A stretch of DNA of 32,169 nucleotides from DASSUC01 sp035649895 (GTDB lineage: Bacteria > Actinomycetota > Actinomycetes > Mycobacteriales > Micromonosporaceae): contig DASRIS010000049.1 of NCBI GenBank assembly GCA_035649895.1, forward strand, positions 1 through 32,169. The letters are read 5' to 3'. Position 1 is the first letter of the stretch; each line of letters begins with the position of its first letter. A program made the position numbers and the translations under genes. This document shows, in pieces, positions 13,539-22,139 of the stretch. Below the pieces are notes generated by a model. The model saw nothing but the letters and a program-made list of their open reading frames with translations. It was not told the origin of the DNA and did not search any database.

Positions 13539-15245
13539 TCAGCGGCAGAGCAGCTCGAACCGCTCGTGCAGGTCGGCCGAGACGTCCTGCCCGCCGAGAC
13601 GGTGCCGGGCCCACAGCTGCGCGGTGACCCCGGCCTGCTTGTCCCCGCCGGCCGCGTGCTCGACCAGCAGCGCCGCGGCCAGCCCGTACGCCAGGCGCAG
13701 CGCCAGCGCGCGGGCCCCGGCGATGACCGGCGTGGCGTACGGGTCGGCGGCCACCCAGCCCAGCGCCTCGCGCAGCTGGCGGGTGGCGTCGGCGAGCAGG
13801 CCGGCGGCGGGCCCGGTGGCGGCGGCGGTGCCCGCGTCCAGCCGCGCCAGCAGCGGCTTGGCCGCCTCCTCCCGGGCGATGGCGCGCAGCACGTCCAAGG
13901 CGAGCACGTTGGTCGTACCCTCCCAGATCGGCAGCACCTGCGCCTCGCGCAGCATCCTCGGCACGCCGGTGTCCTCCACGTACCCGGCGCCGCCGAAGGC
14001 CTCGACGCACTCGCTGGCGGCGGACACGGCCAGCCTGCCGGTGGCGAGCTTGGCCAGCGGCGCGACGATGCGCAGCTCCGCCGCGGCGTCCGCGTCGTCG
14101 TCCACCTCGGCCCGGCCCAGCAGCGCGAACGCGTGCCCGGCGAGCACGAACGCGGCGGCGGTGTCCAGCGCCACCGAGGCCAGCGTGGCCCGGTGCAGCG
14201 GGCTGGTGTCCAGCCGCCCCCCGGCGACCTGCCGCACGGCGGCGAACGCGCGGGCGTAGGCCAGGCCGCGGCGCATCCCGGCGGCCGACGCCGCCGCGTT
14301 GTGCAGCCGGGTCACCACGACCAGGGTCATCATCCGGCCCAGCCCGGGCCGGGCCGGGTCGCCCAGCGCCAGCGCGTACGCATCGCGCAGCCCGACCTCG
14401 GCGGTGGGCAGCGCCCGGGTGCCGAGCTTGTCCTTGAGCCGGTGGATGCGCACGCCCGGGGCGGGCCAGCCGGCTCCGGCGCCAGCCGGGGCCAGCGGCG
14501 AGTCGGCCGCGTAGCGCGGCACCAGGAACGGGGCGAGGACCCGGCTGCCGTCACCGGCGCCCTCCGGGCGGGCCAGCGCCACCGCCATCGCCGAGTCCGC
14601 CGCCGAGCAGAACCACTTCTCCCCGGACAGCCGCCACGACCCGTCTCCGGCCGGGCGGGCCGTGGTGGTGGAGCGGGCGATGTCGGAGCCGCCCTGCGCC
14701 TCGGTCATCCACTGGCCGCTGGTGGCCGCGGAGTCCGGGTCGGTGGACAGCAGCCGCGGCAGCCACGCGTCCCGCACGCCCGGGTCGACCTCCGGGCGCG
14801 ACAGCAGCGCCACCGCCCCGTCGGACATCGCCACCGGGCAGGAGAACGTGGCCGACTCCGGGCTGTAGAGGTGCAGCAGCGCGTGCTGCAGCACCCGCGC
14901 GCCGGCGCCCCACCGGGTGCGGGCGTCGGCCCGGTAGGGCAGCGCCACCAGCGCGTGCCGGGCCGCCGCGCGCCGCTGCACCTGCCAGCCCTCGGGGGTG
15001 TCGATGTGGTCGATGCGCGCGCCCCACGGGTCGTACTGGTGCAGCACCGGCGGGTGCGCCTCGGCCTGGGCGTGCGCCTGGCGCAGCGGCCCGGCCACCT
15101 CGTCGGCGAGGGCGGAAAGGCGGGGCCGGGCCGCGCTGTGGCCGGCCGGGCCGAGGTGGCGGTCCAGCCAGGAGCGCAGCAGCGCGTCCCCGGTGTACGG
15201 GTCGGCCGGCGGGGGGATCGTCTGCACGTAGCGCGGGTTCGGCAT
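13539..15245 (-). CDS. Acyl-CoA dehydrogenase, AidB-like
   Basis: This 568-residue flavoprotein has the N-terminal extension and length of the AidB/DNA-alkylation-response branch of acyl-CoA dehydrogenases, longer than the usual 380. FAD-binding and substrate motifs are present: QWMTEAQGGSDI (179-189), SGEKWFCS (207-214), ECVEAFGGAGYVEDTGVPRMLREAQVLPIWEGTTNVLALDVLRA (412-454). The WEGTTN block marks the AidB-like clade. The natural substrate is unknown; AidB itself has little acyl-CoA activity and is linked to protection from alkylation. The start is ATG 15245, 7 bases after a -10-like TACGGT, suggesting a leaderless mRNA. It is the last of three genes on the minus strand, separated from the MFS gene by 66 bases. 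Confidence 0.88.
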   Translation of the reverse strand: MPNPRYVQTIPPPADPYTGDALLRSWLDRHLGPAGHSAARPRLSALADEVAGPLRQAHAQAEAHPPVLHQYDPWGARIDHIDTPEGWQVQRRAAARHALVALPYRADARTRWGAGARVLQHALLHLYSPESATFSCPVAMSDGAVALLSRPEVDPGVRDAWLPRLLSTDPDSAATSGQWMTEAQGGSDIARSTTTARPAGDGSWRLSGEKWFCSAADSAMAVALARPEGAGDGSRVLAPFLVPRYAADSPLAPAGAGAGWPAPGVRIHRLKDKLGTRALPTAEVGLRDAYALALGDPARPGLGRMMTLVVVTRLHNAAASAAGMRRGLAYARAFAAVRQVAGGRLDTSPLHRATLASVALDTAAAFVLAGHAFALLGRAEVDDDADAAAELRIVAPLAKLATGRLAVSAASECVEAFGGAGYVEDTGVPRMLREAQVLPIWEGTTNVLALDVLRAIAREEAAKPLLARLDAGTAAATGPAAGLLADATRQLREALGWVAADPYATPVIAGARALALRLAYGLAAALLVEHAAGGDKQAGVTAQLWARHRLGGQDVSADLHERFELLCR

Positions 15246-15252
15246 GCCGGTG

Positions 15253-15281
15253 ACCGTAGTCGATTGAGCACCGCCAGTCGA
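15253..15281 (-). promoter_or_regulatory. Leaderless promoter of the acyl-CoA dehydrogenase gene
   Basis: On the minus strand TCGACT (15281-15276) and TACGGT (15258-15253) are 17 bases apart, and the -10 ends 7 bases before the ATG. No ribosome binding site is visible, which fits a leaderless transcript. Confidence 0.5.
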
Positions 15282-15311
15282 CCGGGCCTGCCGGAGCGTG
15301 GGACGGGCGGC

Positions 15312-16682
15312 CTACAGCAGCCGCGGCGGGGTGTTGCCGGCCGCGACGATGGCCCGGCGTATCGGCACCGCGGCCAGCAGCGCGAACCCGACGACGAAGA
15401 ACACCAGCAGGGTCACCAGGCCCACCCGGTAGCTGTTGGTCAGCTGGAACACGATACCGAAGGCCAGCGGCCCCAGCCAGCTGGTGCCCTTGTCGCTGAT
15501 CTCGTAGAACCCGTAGTACTCGCCCTCCCGGCCGGCCGGGACCAGCTGGGAGAACAGCGAGCGGCTCAGCGCCTGGCTGCCGCCGAGCACCAGCCCGATG
15601 CAGGCCCCGATGACCAGGAACGCGACGGGCTCCCGCGCCGGCAGGCGCATCACCGCCACCATGATGACGGCCCACAGCACCAGGCTGGCCAGCACCGTCC
15701 TGCGCGCCCCGATGCGCCCGGCGACGGCGCCGAGCAGCAGCGCCCCACCGAAGGCGAGGAACTGCACCAGCAGGATCGTGACCACCAGGATGCTCTGCCC
15801 CAGCTGCAGCTCCTCCGAGCCGTACTGGCTGGCCAGCGCGATCACCGTCTGGATGCCGTCGTTGTAGACCAGGTAGGCCAGCAGGAAGAACAAGGTCAGC
15901 GGGTACGCGCGCAGCCCCCGTACGGTGTGCCCCAGCTGCCGGAACCCGTCGGTGACCACGTTGCCCCGGGCCACCCCCTGCACCGGTGGCCGGTCGCGCA
16001 GCCACCGCAGCGGGATGAGGGTGAACCCGGCCCACCACAGCCCGGCCGACACGATCGACCAGCGGGCCAGGTCCAGCGTGCGCTGCGGGTCGTCGTCGCC
16101 GAGCAGGAACACCGCGGCCAGGTTCAGCGCCAGCATCAGCCCACCGCCCAGGTAGCCCATGGCCCAGCCGACGCTGGACAGGGCGTCGCGCTGGTCCGGG
16201 CCGACCAGCTGCGGCAGGTAGGAGTGGTAGACCACCACGCTGGCGCCGAAGGCGATGTTGGCCACCAGGAACAGCGCCCCGCCCAGCAGGTAGCGCTCCC
16301 CGGTGACGGTGGCCATGGCGATGGTGGCCGCGGCGCCGGTGAACGCCGCCCCAGCCAGCAGCCGCTTCTTGTGCGCCGACCGGTCGGCGATGGCGCCCAT
16401 CACCGGCAGCACGAACACCGTCAGCAGCACCGACAGCGACACCAGGTACGGGAAGTACGACCCGGCGGCCACCTTGACGCCCAGCGGGTAGACGTACCCG
16501 CGGCACTCCTGCGCGCCCAGCTCGCACCCTGCGGCGACCTCGGTGACCGCGGTGAGCATCGGGCCGAGGAACACGGTGACCACCGTGGTGGAGAACGCCG
16601 AGTTGGCCCAGTCGTAGAAGTACCAGCCGACCCGCTCCCGGCGGGTGCTCGGTGCGGCGGCGGGCAGGGTGGGTGCGGCCAT
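15312..16682 (-). CDS. MFS transporter, Atg22/UMF1-like
   Basis: This 456-residue membrane protein has about twelve hydrophobic segments. It begins with ERVGWYFYDWANSAFSTTVVTVFLGPMLT, the conserved opening of the UMF1/Atg22-like major facilitator group (vacuole effluxer Atg22-like domain in Pfam). Other family marks are GAIADRSAHKKRLL, FGASVVVYHSYLPQLVGPDQRD, YNDGIQTVIALASQYG and EYYGFYEISDKGTSWLGP. A Cys-containing periplasmic loop (AGCELGAQECRGYVYP) follows the first helix. The bacterial substrate is unknown; yeast Atg22 exports amino acids from the vacuole. The gene starts at ATG 16682 and lies 53 bases after the phosphodiesterase gene, possibly co-transcribed. Confidence 0.85.
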   Translation of the reverse strand: MAAPTLPAAAPSTRRERVGWYFYDWANSAFSTTVVTVFLGPMLTAVTEVAAGCELGAQECRGYVYPLGVKVAAGSYFPYLVSLSVLLTVFVLPVMGAIADRSAHKKRLLAGAAFTGAAATIAMATVTGERYLLGGALFLVANIAFGASVVVYHSYLPQLVGPDQRDALSSVGWAMGYLGGGLMLALNLAAVFLLGDDDPQRTLDLARWSIVSAGLWWAGFTLIPLRWLRDRPPVQGVARGNVVTDGFRQLGHTVRGLRAYPLTLFFLLAYLVYNDGIQTVIALASQYGSEELQLGQSILVVTILLVQFLAFGGALLLGAVAGRIGARRTVLASLVLWAVIMVAVMRLPAREPVAFLVIGACIGLVLGGSQALSRSLFSQLVPAGREGEYYGFYEISDKGTSWLGPLAFGIVFQLTNSYRVGLVTLLVFFVVGFALLAAVPIRRAIVAAGNTPPRLL

Positions 16683-16735
16683 CGGCGGGCTCCCTGGGCG
16701 CTCGGGCGGGCGCCGGACCGTGCGACCGGGCCCGG

Positions 16736-17512
16736 CTAGGCGGGGCGGTCGCCGGGCCAGTGGCCGCGGGCTCGGAACACGTCGCGCAGCACCTCGACGT
16801 GGTCGGTCATGATGCCATCTACACCGAGGTCAAGCAGGTCCCGCATGGTGTCGGCCCGGTCCACCGTCCACACGTGCACCTGCAGGCCGAGCCGGTGGGC
16901 GGCCTGCACCAGCCGGCGGTCCACCACGCGCAGCCCCCGGAAGCGCAGCGGCACCTGCACGGCCACCGCACCCGGCGCCGGGGTGGGCAGCCGCCCGGCC
17001 CGCGAGGCCCACCACAGCCGGGCCGCCTCCCGCGTCGCCAGCGACGTGGCCACCTGCGGGCCCGCCGCCGCGCGCAGCGCCGCCAGCCGCGCGTCGTCGA
17101 ACGAGGCGAGCAGCACCCGCCCGGCGGCCCCGGTACGGCGTAGCGCCGCCACCGTCGCCGCGGTGGCGTCGTCGGTCTTCACCTCGATGTTGAACCGCAC
17201 GCCCGGCCAGGCGCCCAGCACCTCCTCCAGCCGGGGGATGACCGCCTGGCCAGCCACCCGCACCGAGGACAGGTCGGCCCAGCGCAGCGCGGCCACCGGC
17301 TCCGGCCGGCCGGTCATCCGCAGCAGCGTCGGGTCGTGGAACACCACCGGCACCCCGTCGGCGGTGGCGCGTACGTCCATCTCGACGTAGCGGTAGCCGA
17401 GGGCGACCGCGCGGGCGAACGCCGCGAGGGTGTTCTCGTCCCCGCTGGCCGCCCCACCACGGTGGGCGAAGGCCAGCGGTGGAGGGTCCAGGAACGCCGC
17501 CACGGAGCTCAC
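16736..17512 (-). CDS. Glycerophosphodiester phosphodiesterase (GDPD family)
   Basis: This 258-residue TIM-barrel enzyme should release glycerol 3-phosphate from deacylated phospholipids. The catalytic and metal residues are all present: H17-R18 (AHRGG), E26-N27 (ENTLAAF), E44-x-D46 (VEMDVRATADG), H59 (VFHD), E110-x-K112 (FNIEVK) and the C-terminal VWTVD...GVDGIMTDH. No signal peptide is seen, so it acts in the cytoplasm. The start is GTG 17512, because a -10-like CATACT ends 7 bases upstream, a leaderless arrangement; a further in-frame GTG at 17503 is possible. The open frame upstream runs antisense-like into the neighbouring operon and is not part of the gene. Confidence 0.9.
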   Translation of the reverse strand: MSSVAAFLDPPPLAFAHRGGAASGDENTLAAFARAVALGYRYVEMDVRATADGVPVVFHDPTLLRMTGRPEPVAALRWADLSSVRVAGQAVIPRLEEVLGAWPGVRFNIEVKTDDATAATVAALRRTGAAGRVLLASFDDARLAALRAAAGPQVATSLATREAARLWWASRAGRLPTPAPGAVAVQVPLRFRGLRVVDRRLVQAAHRLGLQVHVWTVDRADTMRDLLDLGVDGIMTDHVEVLRDVFRARGHWPGDRPA

Positions 17513-17519
17513 GCCGAGC

Positions 17520-17525
17520 AGTATG
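17520..17525 (-). promoter_or_regulatory. -10 box for the leaderless phosphodiesterase gene
   Basis: CATACT on the minus strand ends 7 bases before the GTG at 17512. No clear -35 was found. Confidence 0.4.
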
Positions 17526-17556
17526 CGGGCGCTCCCGGGCCGCCGCCTACCGTCAG

Positions 17557-17598
17557 GCGGGACCTGAGCCCGGCCAGCTCCGCGGCGCCAGGTCCCGC
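17557..17598 (-). terminator. Terminator of the GTPase operon
   Basis: GCGGGACCTG (17557-17566) and CAGGTCCCGC (17589-17598) form a perfect 10-bp stem with a 22-base loop. It lies 78 bases past the end of the last gene of the operon and before the phosphodiesterase promoter. Confidence 0.5.
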
Positions 17599-17675
17599 GC
17601 GTTGACGAGACCCTCCCAGGTGACCTGCCTGTCACTACCCACCCCACCAGCCTGACCGACAGCCACCGCTGCCGG

Positions 17676-18542
17676 CTATGCCGCCGGTGGGGCCCACCAC
17701 CGGGCCAGCGCGCTGGTGGCCGGGTCGTCTGAGGCGAGCAGGGCCGCCCACGGGTCACCGTCGACCTCGGCCAGGTCCACGGCGGCGTACCCGGACAGGT
17801 CCGCCGGGTCGGGCGTGCCGTAGCCGGCCGGCTCCGCCAGCGGCTCGCCGCCGACCATCGACGGGTCGCCCCACGGGTGACCGTCGACCGGCTCGGGCAG
17901 GCCGGCCAGCTCCAGCATGGGTGGGAACTCCGGTCCGGTCCAGCCGTCGACGTCGGCCAGGCCAGCGGCGTCGGGGTCGGCGCCGAACGGCGGGTCCGGC
18001 ACCGGCGGCAGGTCCGCCCAGGCGTCGACGTCCCAGTCCCCGCCGGTCCCGGCTCCGGTGTCGACATCCCAGGCACCGTCGGTCCCGGTGCCGATGCCGG
18101 CGGCCGGGGCGTCCGACAGGTCCTCGGGCAGGTCCGGGCCGTACAGCGGCTCGTCGACGTGCGCGTCGACCCCACCGGTCCCGGAGCCGAACGCCACGGC
18201 ACCCCACCGGTCGCCGCCGTCCACCACAGGCCCGGCGTCCAGCCCCGGCCACGGCTCCGGCGGCGGCTCGGGCGGCGCCCAGTCCGCAGCCCCCCGCTCA
18301 CCCGCCCAGCCTGGCTCAGCCGGCGTACCGGCCCAGCCTGGCTCGGCTGGCGGAGCCGCCCAGTCCGGCTCGCCCTCCGGCTCGGGCAGCTCCGGCTCCG
18401 GTAGCTCCGGTGGCGGGTCGAGGTCGCCGGTGCCCGCGGCACCACCCGGGTCGGCCTTGCCCAGCGTGCCCCGCAGGTACTCCTCGACGTCCGGCGGGAG
18501 CTCGTCGGCCCAGCCACCCCAGTCCGGCTCCATGCCGCTCAC
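17676..18542 (-). CDS. Acidic Trp/Pro/Asp-rich protein of the dynamin operon
   Basis: I do not recognise a family for this 288-residue protein. It is strongly acidic and low in complexity, rich in Pro, Gly, Asp, Glu and Trp, with repeated AEPGWAG (about residues 66-80) and PELPEPELPEPEGEP. The N-terminus (DELPPDVEEYLRGTLGKAD, about 13-31) and C-terminus (DPWAALLASDDPATSALARWW) look more ordered. No membrane segment or signal is present. GTG 18542 overlaps the stop of the GTPase gene by 4 bases (GTGA), so it is coupled to it. A flexible adaptor or regulator for the two GTPases is a reasonable inference; nothing in the sequence shows enzymatic activity. Confidence 0.7.
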   Translation of the reverse strand: MSGMEPDWGGWADELPPDVEEYLRGTLGKADPGGAAGTGDLDPPPELPEPELPEPEGEPDWAAPPAEPGWAGTPAEPGWAGERGAADWAPPEPPPEPWPGLDAGPVVDGGDRWGAVAFGSGTGGVDAHVDEPLYGPDLPEDLSDAPAAGIGTGTDGAWDVDTGAGTGGDWDVDAWADLPPVPDPPFGADPDAAGLADVDGWTGPEFPPMLELAGLPEPVDGHPWGDPSMVGGEPLAEPAGYGTPDPADLSGYAAVDLAEVDGDPWAALLASDDPATSALARWWAPPAA

Positions 18543-20419
18543 CCCCGGTCGTCCGCGGCCGTGGCGGGCAGCAGCTGCCTGGCCCGCACGAGCACCTCGT
18601 CGAGCTGCTTGACCCGCGCGCGCAGCGCCTCCCGCTCCTGCTGCAGCGCCGCCCGCCGGCGCGCCCGGCTGGCCTTGTCGTCGGCCATCGCCTTGTCGAT
18701 CTCGGCGATGTGGGCGTCGAGCTGCTGCAGCCGCCGCTCGATCGCGTCGTCCAGGGCGAGGGTCAGGGCGTACTGCAGGTCGGTGAAGCGGTGCATGACC
18801 TCGTCGGACAGCGCCGCGCGGGCCTCGCCCAGCACCTCCCGCAGCCAGGTGCGGGCCTGCTGCCGGTCGGTCTGCACCCGGCGGCGGTAGAGCACGAACG
18901 CGCCCGCGGCCAGGCCCAGCCCCACCCCGGCGAACGGCACCAGCAGGCTCGCCCCGGCCAGCGACCCCACCCCCAGCGCCGACGCGCCGATCATGGCGCC
19001 CCGCCCGGCCATCATCGCCATCCCGGCCGAGGACACCGCGATCATCACGTTGTCCGGGCCGCCGCCCTCCCGCCGCGGCTTGGACGACAGCGCGTGGCGC
19101 AGGGTGGCGTTGAGCCGGCGCAGCACGTGCTGCAGCTCGTGCGGGGCGAACACCTGCGCCAGGGCCCGCTCGCCCACCTTACGGAAGCGGTACTCCAGGT
19201 CCTGCGACAGCCGTACGGACAGCGCGTGCAGCGCCCGGTCCACCTCCTGCGGCAGGCTCCGCAGCTCCTCACCGCGACCGGAGTCGATGCGGGCGAGGAA
19301 GGTCTCCTGCAGCCCGGTCAGGTACGTGCGCAGCCGGGTCGTCGCCTCCACCCGGGCCCGCTGGGTCTCCGTGCTCAGCGCCAGCGACCACTGCCGCGAC
19401 TCGGTGCGCTTGCGCGCGGCCAGCGCCGCCCGCTCCTGCCTGGCCCGTGCCATCTCGGCCGGGTCGGGGTCGGTGGCCCGGATCCGCTCACCGACGGCCA
19501 GGTCCAGCCGGACCACCTCGCTGCGCAGCGCCCGCAGCACGTTGGCCTGTGCCAGCAGGTGCCCCCTGCCGGCCAGCTCGACCAGCGCGTGCTGCAGCGC
19601 CGGGATGCGCGACTCGGCGGCCAGCTCCGCCGCGGCGTCACCGCCCAGGGTCATCGCCAGCTCCGCCAGCCGGGCCGAGACCGGGAACCACGGCGCGGTG
19701 CCAAAGCGCGGGGCGTGCGCCGCAAGCTGCGCCTTGTTGTCGGCGAGGATGGTGCGCCACCCCGGGTACGCGTCGACCTTCGTCAGCGCGAACACCACGA
19801 AGTTGACCCGCTTGCTGGCCTCGATGAGGAAGTCCAGCTCCGGCTTTGCCAGCGGCGCGGACGCGTCCACGACGAACAGCAGCGCGGTGGCCCGCGCCAC
19901 AGCGTCCAGCGCCACCTCGGTGTGCAGCGGGTCCAGCCCCCCGGTGCCCGGGGTGTCCACCAGCGTCAGGTACGAAAGCAGCGGCGCCGAGTGCAGCACC
20001 TCCACCCGCCGCGGCGGGCGCATCCCGTCCGGCAGCCGGCCCAGCACGGTGGCCCAGTCACGCAGGTCAGCCAGGCTCAGCGCCACCGGCTCGGCCCGCC
20101 CGGGCACCCAGGCCCGCGCGCCGTGCGAGGGGGAGTGGACCAGCTCCAGGTACGCCGCGGTGGCCACGGCCGCGTCCACCGGGGACAGCCCGGGTACGCC
20201 GACCAGCGCGTTGGCCAGCGCGCTCTTGCCCCGCTTGGTCTCCCCGACCACGACGACGACCGGCCGGGTCACCTCCTGGCGGCGCTGCGCGTCCAGGTCC
20301 GCCGCGGCGTCCGGGTCCAGCTTGCGCAGGAACGCAAGGCCCGCGTCGACCCCGTTGCCGACCAGGGTCGCCAGTGCCTTCCCCGGGTCGCGGGCCGGTG
20401 CCGCCTGCTGCGCGGTCAT
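18539..20419 (-). CDS. Dynamin-like GTPase with a membrane hairpin
   Basis: This 626-residue protein carries the GTPase motifs G1 GETKRGKS (59-66), G3 DTPG (155-158, followed by TGG) and G4 TKVD (213-216). Helical regions of about 320-450 follow. A long hydrophobic stretch at about 457-511 (NVMIAVSSAGMAMMAG...LVPFAGVGLGLAAGAFVLYRRR) looks like a membrane paddle or hairpin, followed by a C-terminal coiled coil at about 560-625. This is the arrangement of bacterial dynamin-like proteins, which remodel membranes and often work as pairs. ATG 20419 overlaps the stop of the upstream GTPase gene (ATGA). It resembles the sporulation-associated DynA/DynB pair of Streptomyces in organisation, but orthology is not established. 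Confidence 0.82.
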   Translation of the reverse strand: MTAQQAAPARDPGKALATLVGNGVDAGLAFLRKLDPDAAADLDAQRRQEVTRPVVVVVGETKRGKSALANALVGVPGLSPVDAAVATAAYLELVHSPSHGARAWVPGRAEPVALSLADLRDWATVLGRLPDGMRPPRRVEVLHSAPLLSYLTLVDTPGTGGLDPLHTEVALDAVARATALLFVVDASAPLAKPELDFLIEASKRVNFVVFALTKVDAYPGWRTILADNKAQLAAHAPRFGTAPWFPVSARLAELAMTLGGDAAAELAAESRIPALQHALVELAGRGHLLAQANVLRALRSEVVRLDLAVGERIRATDPDPAEMARARQERAALAARKRTESRQWSLALSTETQRARVEATTRLRTYLTGLQETFLARIDSGRGEELRSLPQEVDRALHALSVRLSQDLEYRFRKVGERALAQVFAPHELQHVLRRLNATLRHALSSKPRREGGGPDNVMIAVSSAGMAMMAGRGAMIGASALGVGSLAGASLLVPFAGVGLGLAAGAFVLYRRRVQTDRQQARTWLREVLGEARAALSDEVMHRFTDLQYALTLALDDAIERRLQQLDAHIAEIDKAMADDKASRARRRAALQQEREALRARVKQLDEVLVRARQLLPATAADDRG

Positions 20420-21924
20420 CCCGCCCGCCCTTGCCGTACCCGTTGGGACAGCAGGAAGAAGCCGCGGTGCGCGACCAGGGCGACCCGCGACTGGGCCGGG
20501 CTGGCGCCGGCCACCGCGTACACCCGCCACCGGGTGGCCGCCTCCAGCGCCGCCTCGGCCAGCTGCCGCGGGTCACCGGCCGGGCGGCCCAGGATCCACG
20601 CCGGGTCGCTGGACAGGGCCAGCCGGGCCAGCTCCTGCTCCATCGGCTCGGGCAGGTCCACCGCGCCGGTGCTGACCAGCTGGGCCACCTCCAGCAGCCG
20701 CAGCCGGTGGTAGTCGGGCTGCTGCAGCACCCGCTCGACCGCGTCGCGCAGCAGCTCCCGGTCGGCCGGCCGGTCGGCGTGGCTGGCGACCTTCTCCAGC
20801 GCCGACAGCGCCCAGCCCGCCTTGATCGCGTCGGTGCGCCACCGGAACGCCTGGTCGATGGTGTGCCGCAGGCGGGGGAAGCCGGAGGCCGCCAGCAGCA
20901 CCCGGACCAGCTCCCCGCTGGCCAGCTGCGGTGAGACCGCCAGGTGCGCGATGGCGAACGCGACACCGTAGAGGTCGAGCAGGCCCAGCAGCCGCTGCCG
21001 CTGCTCACGGGAGACCGGGCAGTCCCGCCCGGTGAACAGGTCCACCGAGGCCAGCAGCACCGCCCGCTGCTGCGCCGGCAGCCCGGCCAGCTCCCGCAGC
21101 GCCTCGCAGTCGGCGGCGGTGAGCCGCCCCGCCTCGGTGGTCTCGGCCAGCAGCCCCACCACCGGCACCACGTCGGAGACGACCCGGCGCAGCACCCCCG
21201 CCTGCCCACCGGCCAGCGGCCCGGCCACCGGCCACGGGTCAGCCCCGCCGCCGACCAGCTTGTCGACCTTGTTGAACAGGCCCAGCGAGTTGATCGGGTT
21301 GCTGGACAGGCGCGCCGACACCGACCGGAACGCCTCCAGCGCGGCCACGTCGTCGTCGCGGACCGCCTGGGTGAACACGTAGACGATCGCCTCCGCGCCG
21401 GACAGCGCACCGGCGGAGTCCTCGTCGAGGTCGTCGTCGATCGGGGCCTCGCTGAGCAGGAACCGCCGCGCCCCCGCGCTGACCGCGGCGTTGGTCGAGG
21501 ACAGCCCCGGGGTGTCCACCACGGTCAGCTCGCGCAGGTGGTCGCTGGTCAGCGTCACGTCCACGTACGACACCTGCGAGCGGGGCACCCCGAGCCGCTG
21601 CGGGATCATGCCGGACTCGTCCAGCGGCAGGCTGGCGCGCGCCCCGTCGCGGCGCACCACGTCGACGCGGTCGGTGGTGCCGTAGCGGAACTGGGTCACC
21701 ACCCGGGTGCACTCACCCACGTCGGTCGGCGCCACCCGGCGCCCGATCAGCGCGTTGACCAGGGTGGACTTGCCAGCCTTGAGACGCCCGGCGATGGCCA
21801 CCCGCAGCGGCTCGTCCAGCCGGCGCCGCACGTCGTACACCTGCGCCCCGGCGGCCGGACCCAGCCGGGGGCCGACGTCGTCGCACAGGGCCGCGACCCG
21901 CGCGCCGAGGGGACCGGCCGCCAC
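20416..21924 (-). CDS. Dynamin-like GTPase, partner without membrane segment
   Basis: This 502-residue GTPase has G1 GRLKAGKS (46-53), a switch Thr region ECTRVVTQFRYG (71-82), G3 DTPG (137-140, followed by LSS) and G4 NKVD (218-221). The rest is helical with no clear transmembrane stretch, so it is probably the soluble half of a heteromeric pair with the downstream GTPase. GTG 21924 is the only start in frame and lacks a strong ribosome binding site. A 16-codon frame (ATG about 21979 to TGA at about 21929) lies just upstream and may be a short leader or an N-terminus lost by frameshift. It heads a three-gene operon in which every junction is a 4-base overlap. Confidence 0.82.
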   Translation of the reverse strand: MAAGPLGARVAALCDDVGPRLGPAAGAQVYDVRRRLDEPLRVAIAGRLKAGKSTLVNALIGRRVAPTDVGECTRVVTQFRYGTTDRVDVVRRDGARASLPLDESGMIPQRLGVPRSQVSYVDVTLTSDHLRELTVVDTPGLSSTNAAVSAGARRFLLSEAPIDDDLDEDSAGALSGAEAIVYVFTQAVRDDDVAALEAFRSVSARLSSNPINSLGLFNKVDKLVGGGADPWPVAGPLAGGQAGVLRRVVSDVVPVVGLLAETTEAGRLTAADCEALRELAGLPAQQRAVLLASVDLFTGRDCPVSREQRQRLLGLLDLYGVAFAIAHLAVSPQLASGELVRVLLAASGFPRLRHTIDQAFRWRTDAIKAGWALSALEKVASHADRPADRELLRDAVERVLQQPDYHRLRLLEVAQLVSTGAVDLPEPMEQELARLALSSDPAWILGRPAGDPRQLAEAALEAATRWRVYAVAGASPAQSRVALVAHRGFFLLSQRVRQGRAG

Positions 21925-22002
21925 GGCTCAGCGCACCCGGGGGTGGGAACTGGTGCGCTGCTCAGACACAATGTCCATGGTTTGTCAAAGCCCCCTTGGG
22001 TC

Positions 22003-22019
22003 GGTAGTCCGGCACTACC
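22003..22019. promoter_or_regulatory. Inverted repeat between the GTPase operon and the LuxR gene
   Basis: GGTAGT-CCGGC-ACTACC, a perfect 6-base-arm inverted repeat, lies in the 215-base divergent spacer. It is a candidate operator for the divergently encoded LuxR-type regulator or another factor. Confidence 0.4.
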
Positions 22020-22139
22020 AACGCCACCCTACGAATATCCTGCCGGCGCAGGATCCCATCTTCGTGCCACCGTCCCCGGCGCCGGCCAGGGCGGCCACGC
22101 CCGTGGCACGCCACGGGCCCAGCAACGCGGGAGGTAGCA

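Noticed and set aside
12846..16739. A forward open frame of about 1300 codons across the recombinase, acyl-CoA dehydrogenase and transporter region.
   Set aside because: It overlaps three genes with clear catalytic motifs in other frames, and its product is Arg/Pro/Gly/Gln-rich without domains. Long spurious frames are expected at this GC content.
17678..20713. A forward open frame of about 1000 codons opposite the GTPase operon.
   Set aside because: It is antisense to motif-bearing genes and its translation is low-complexity Arg/Pro/Gln sequence.
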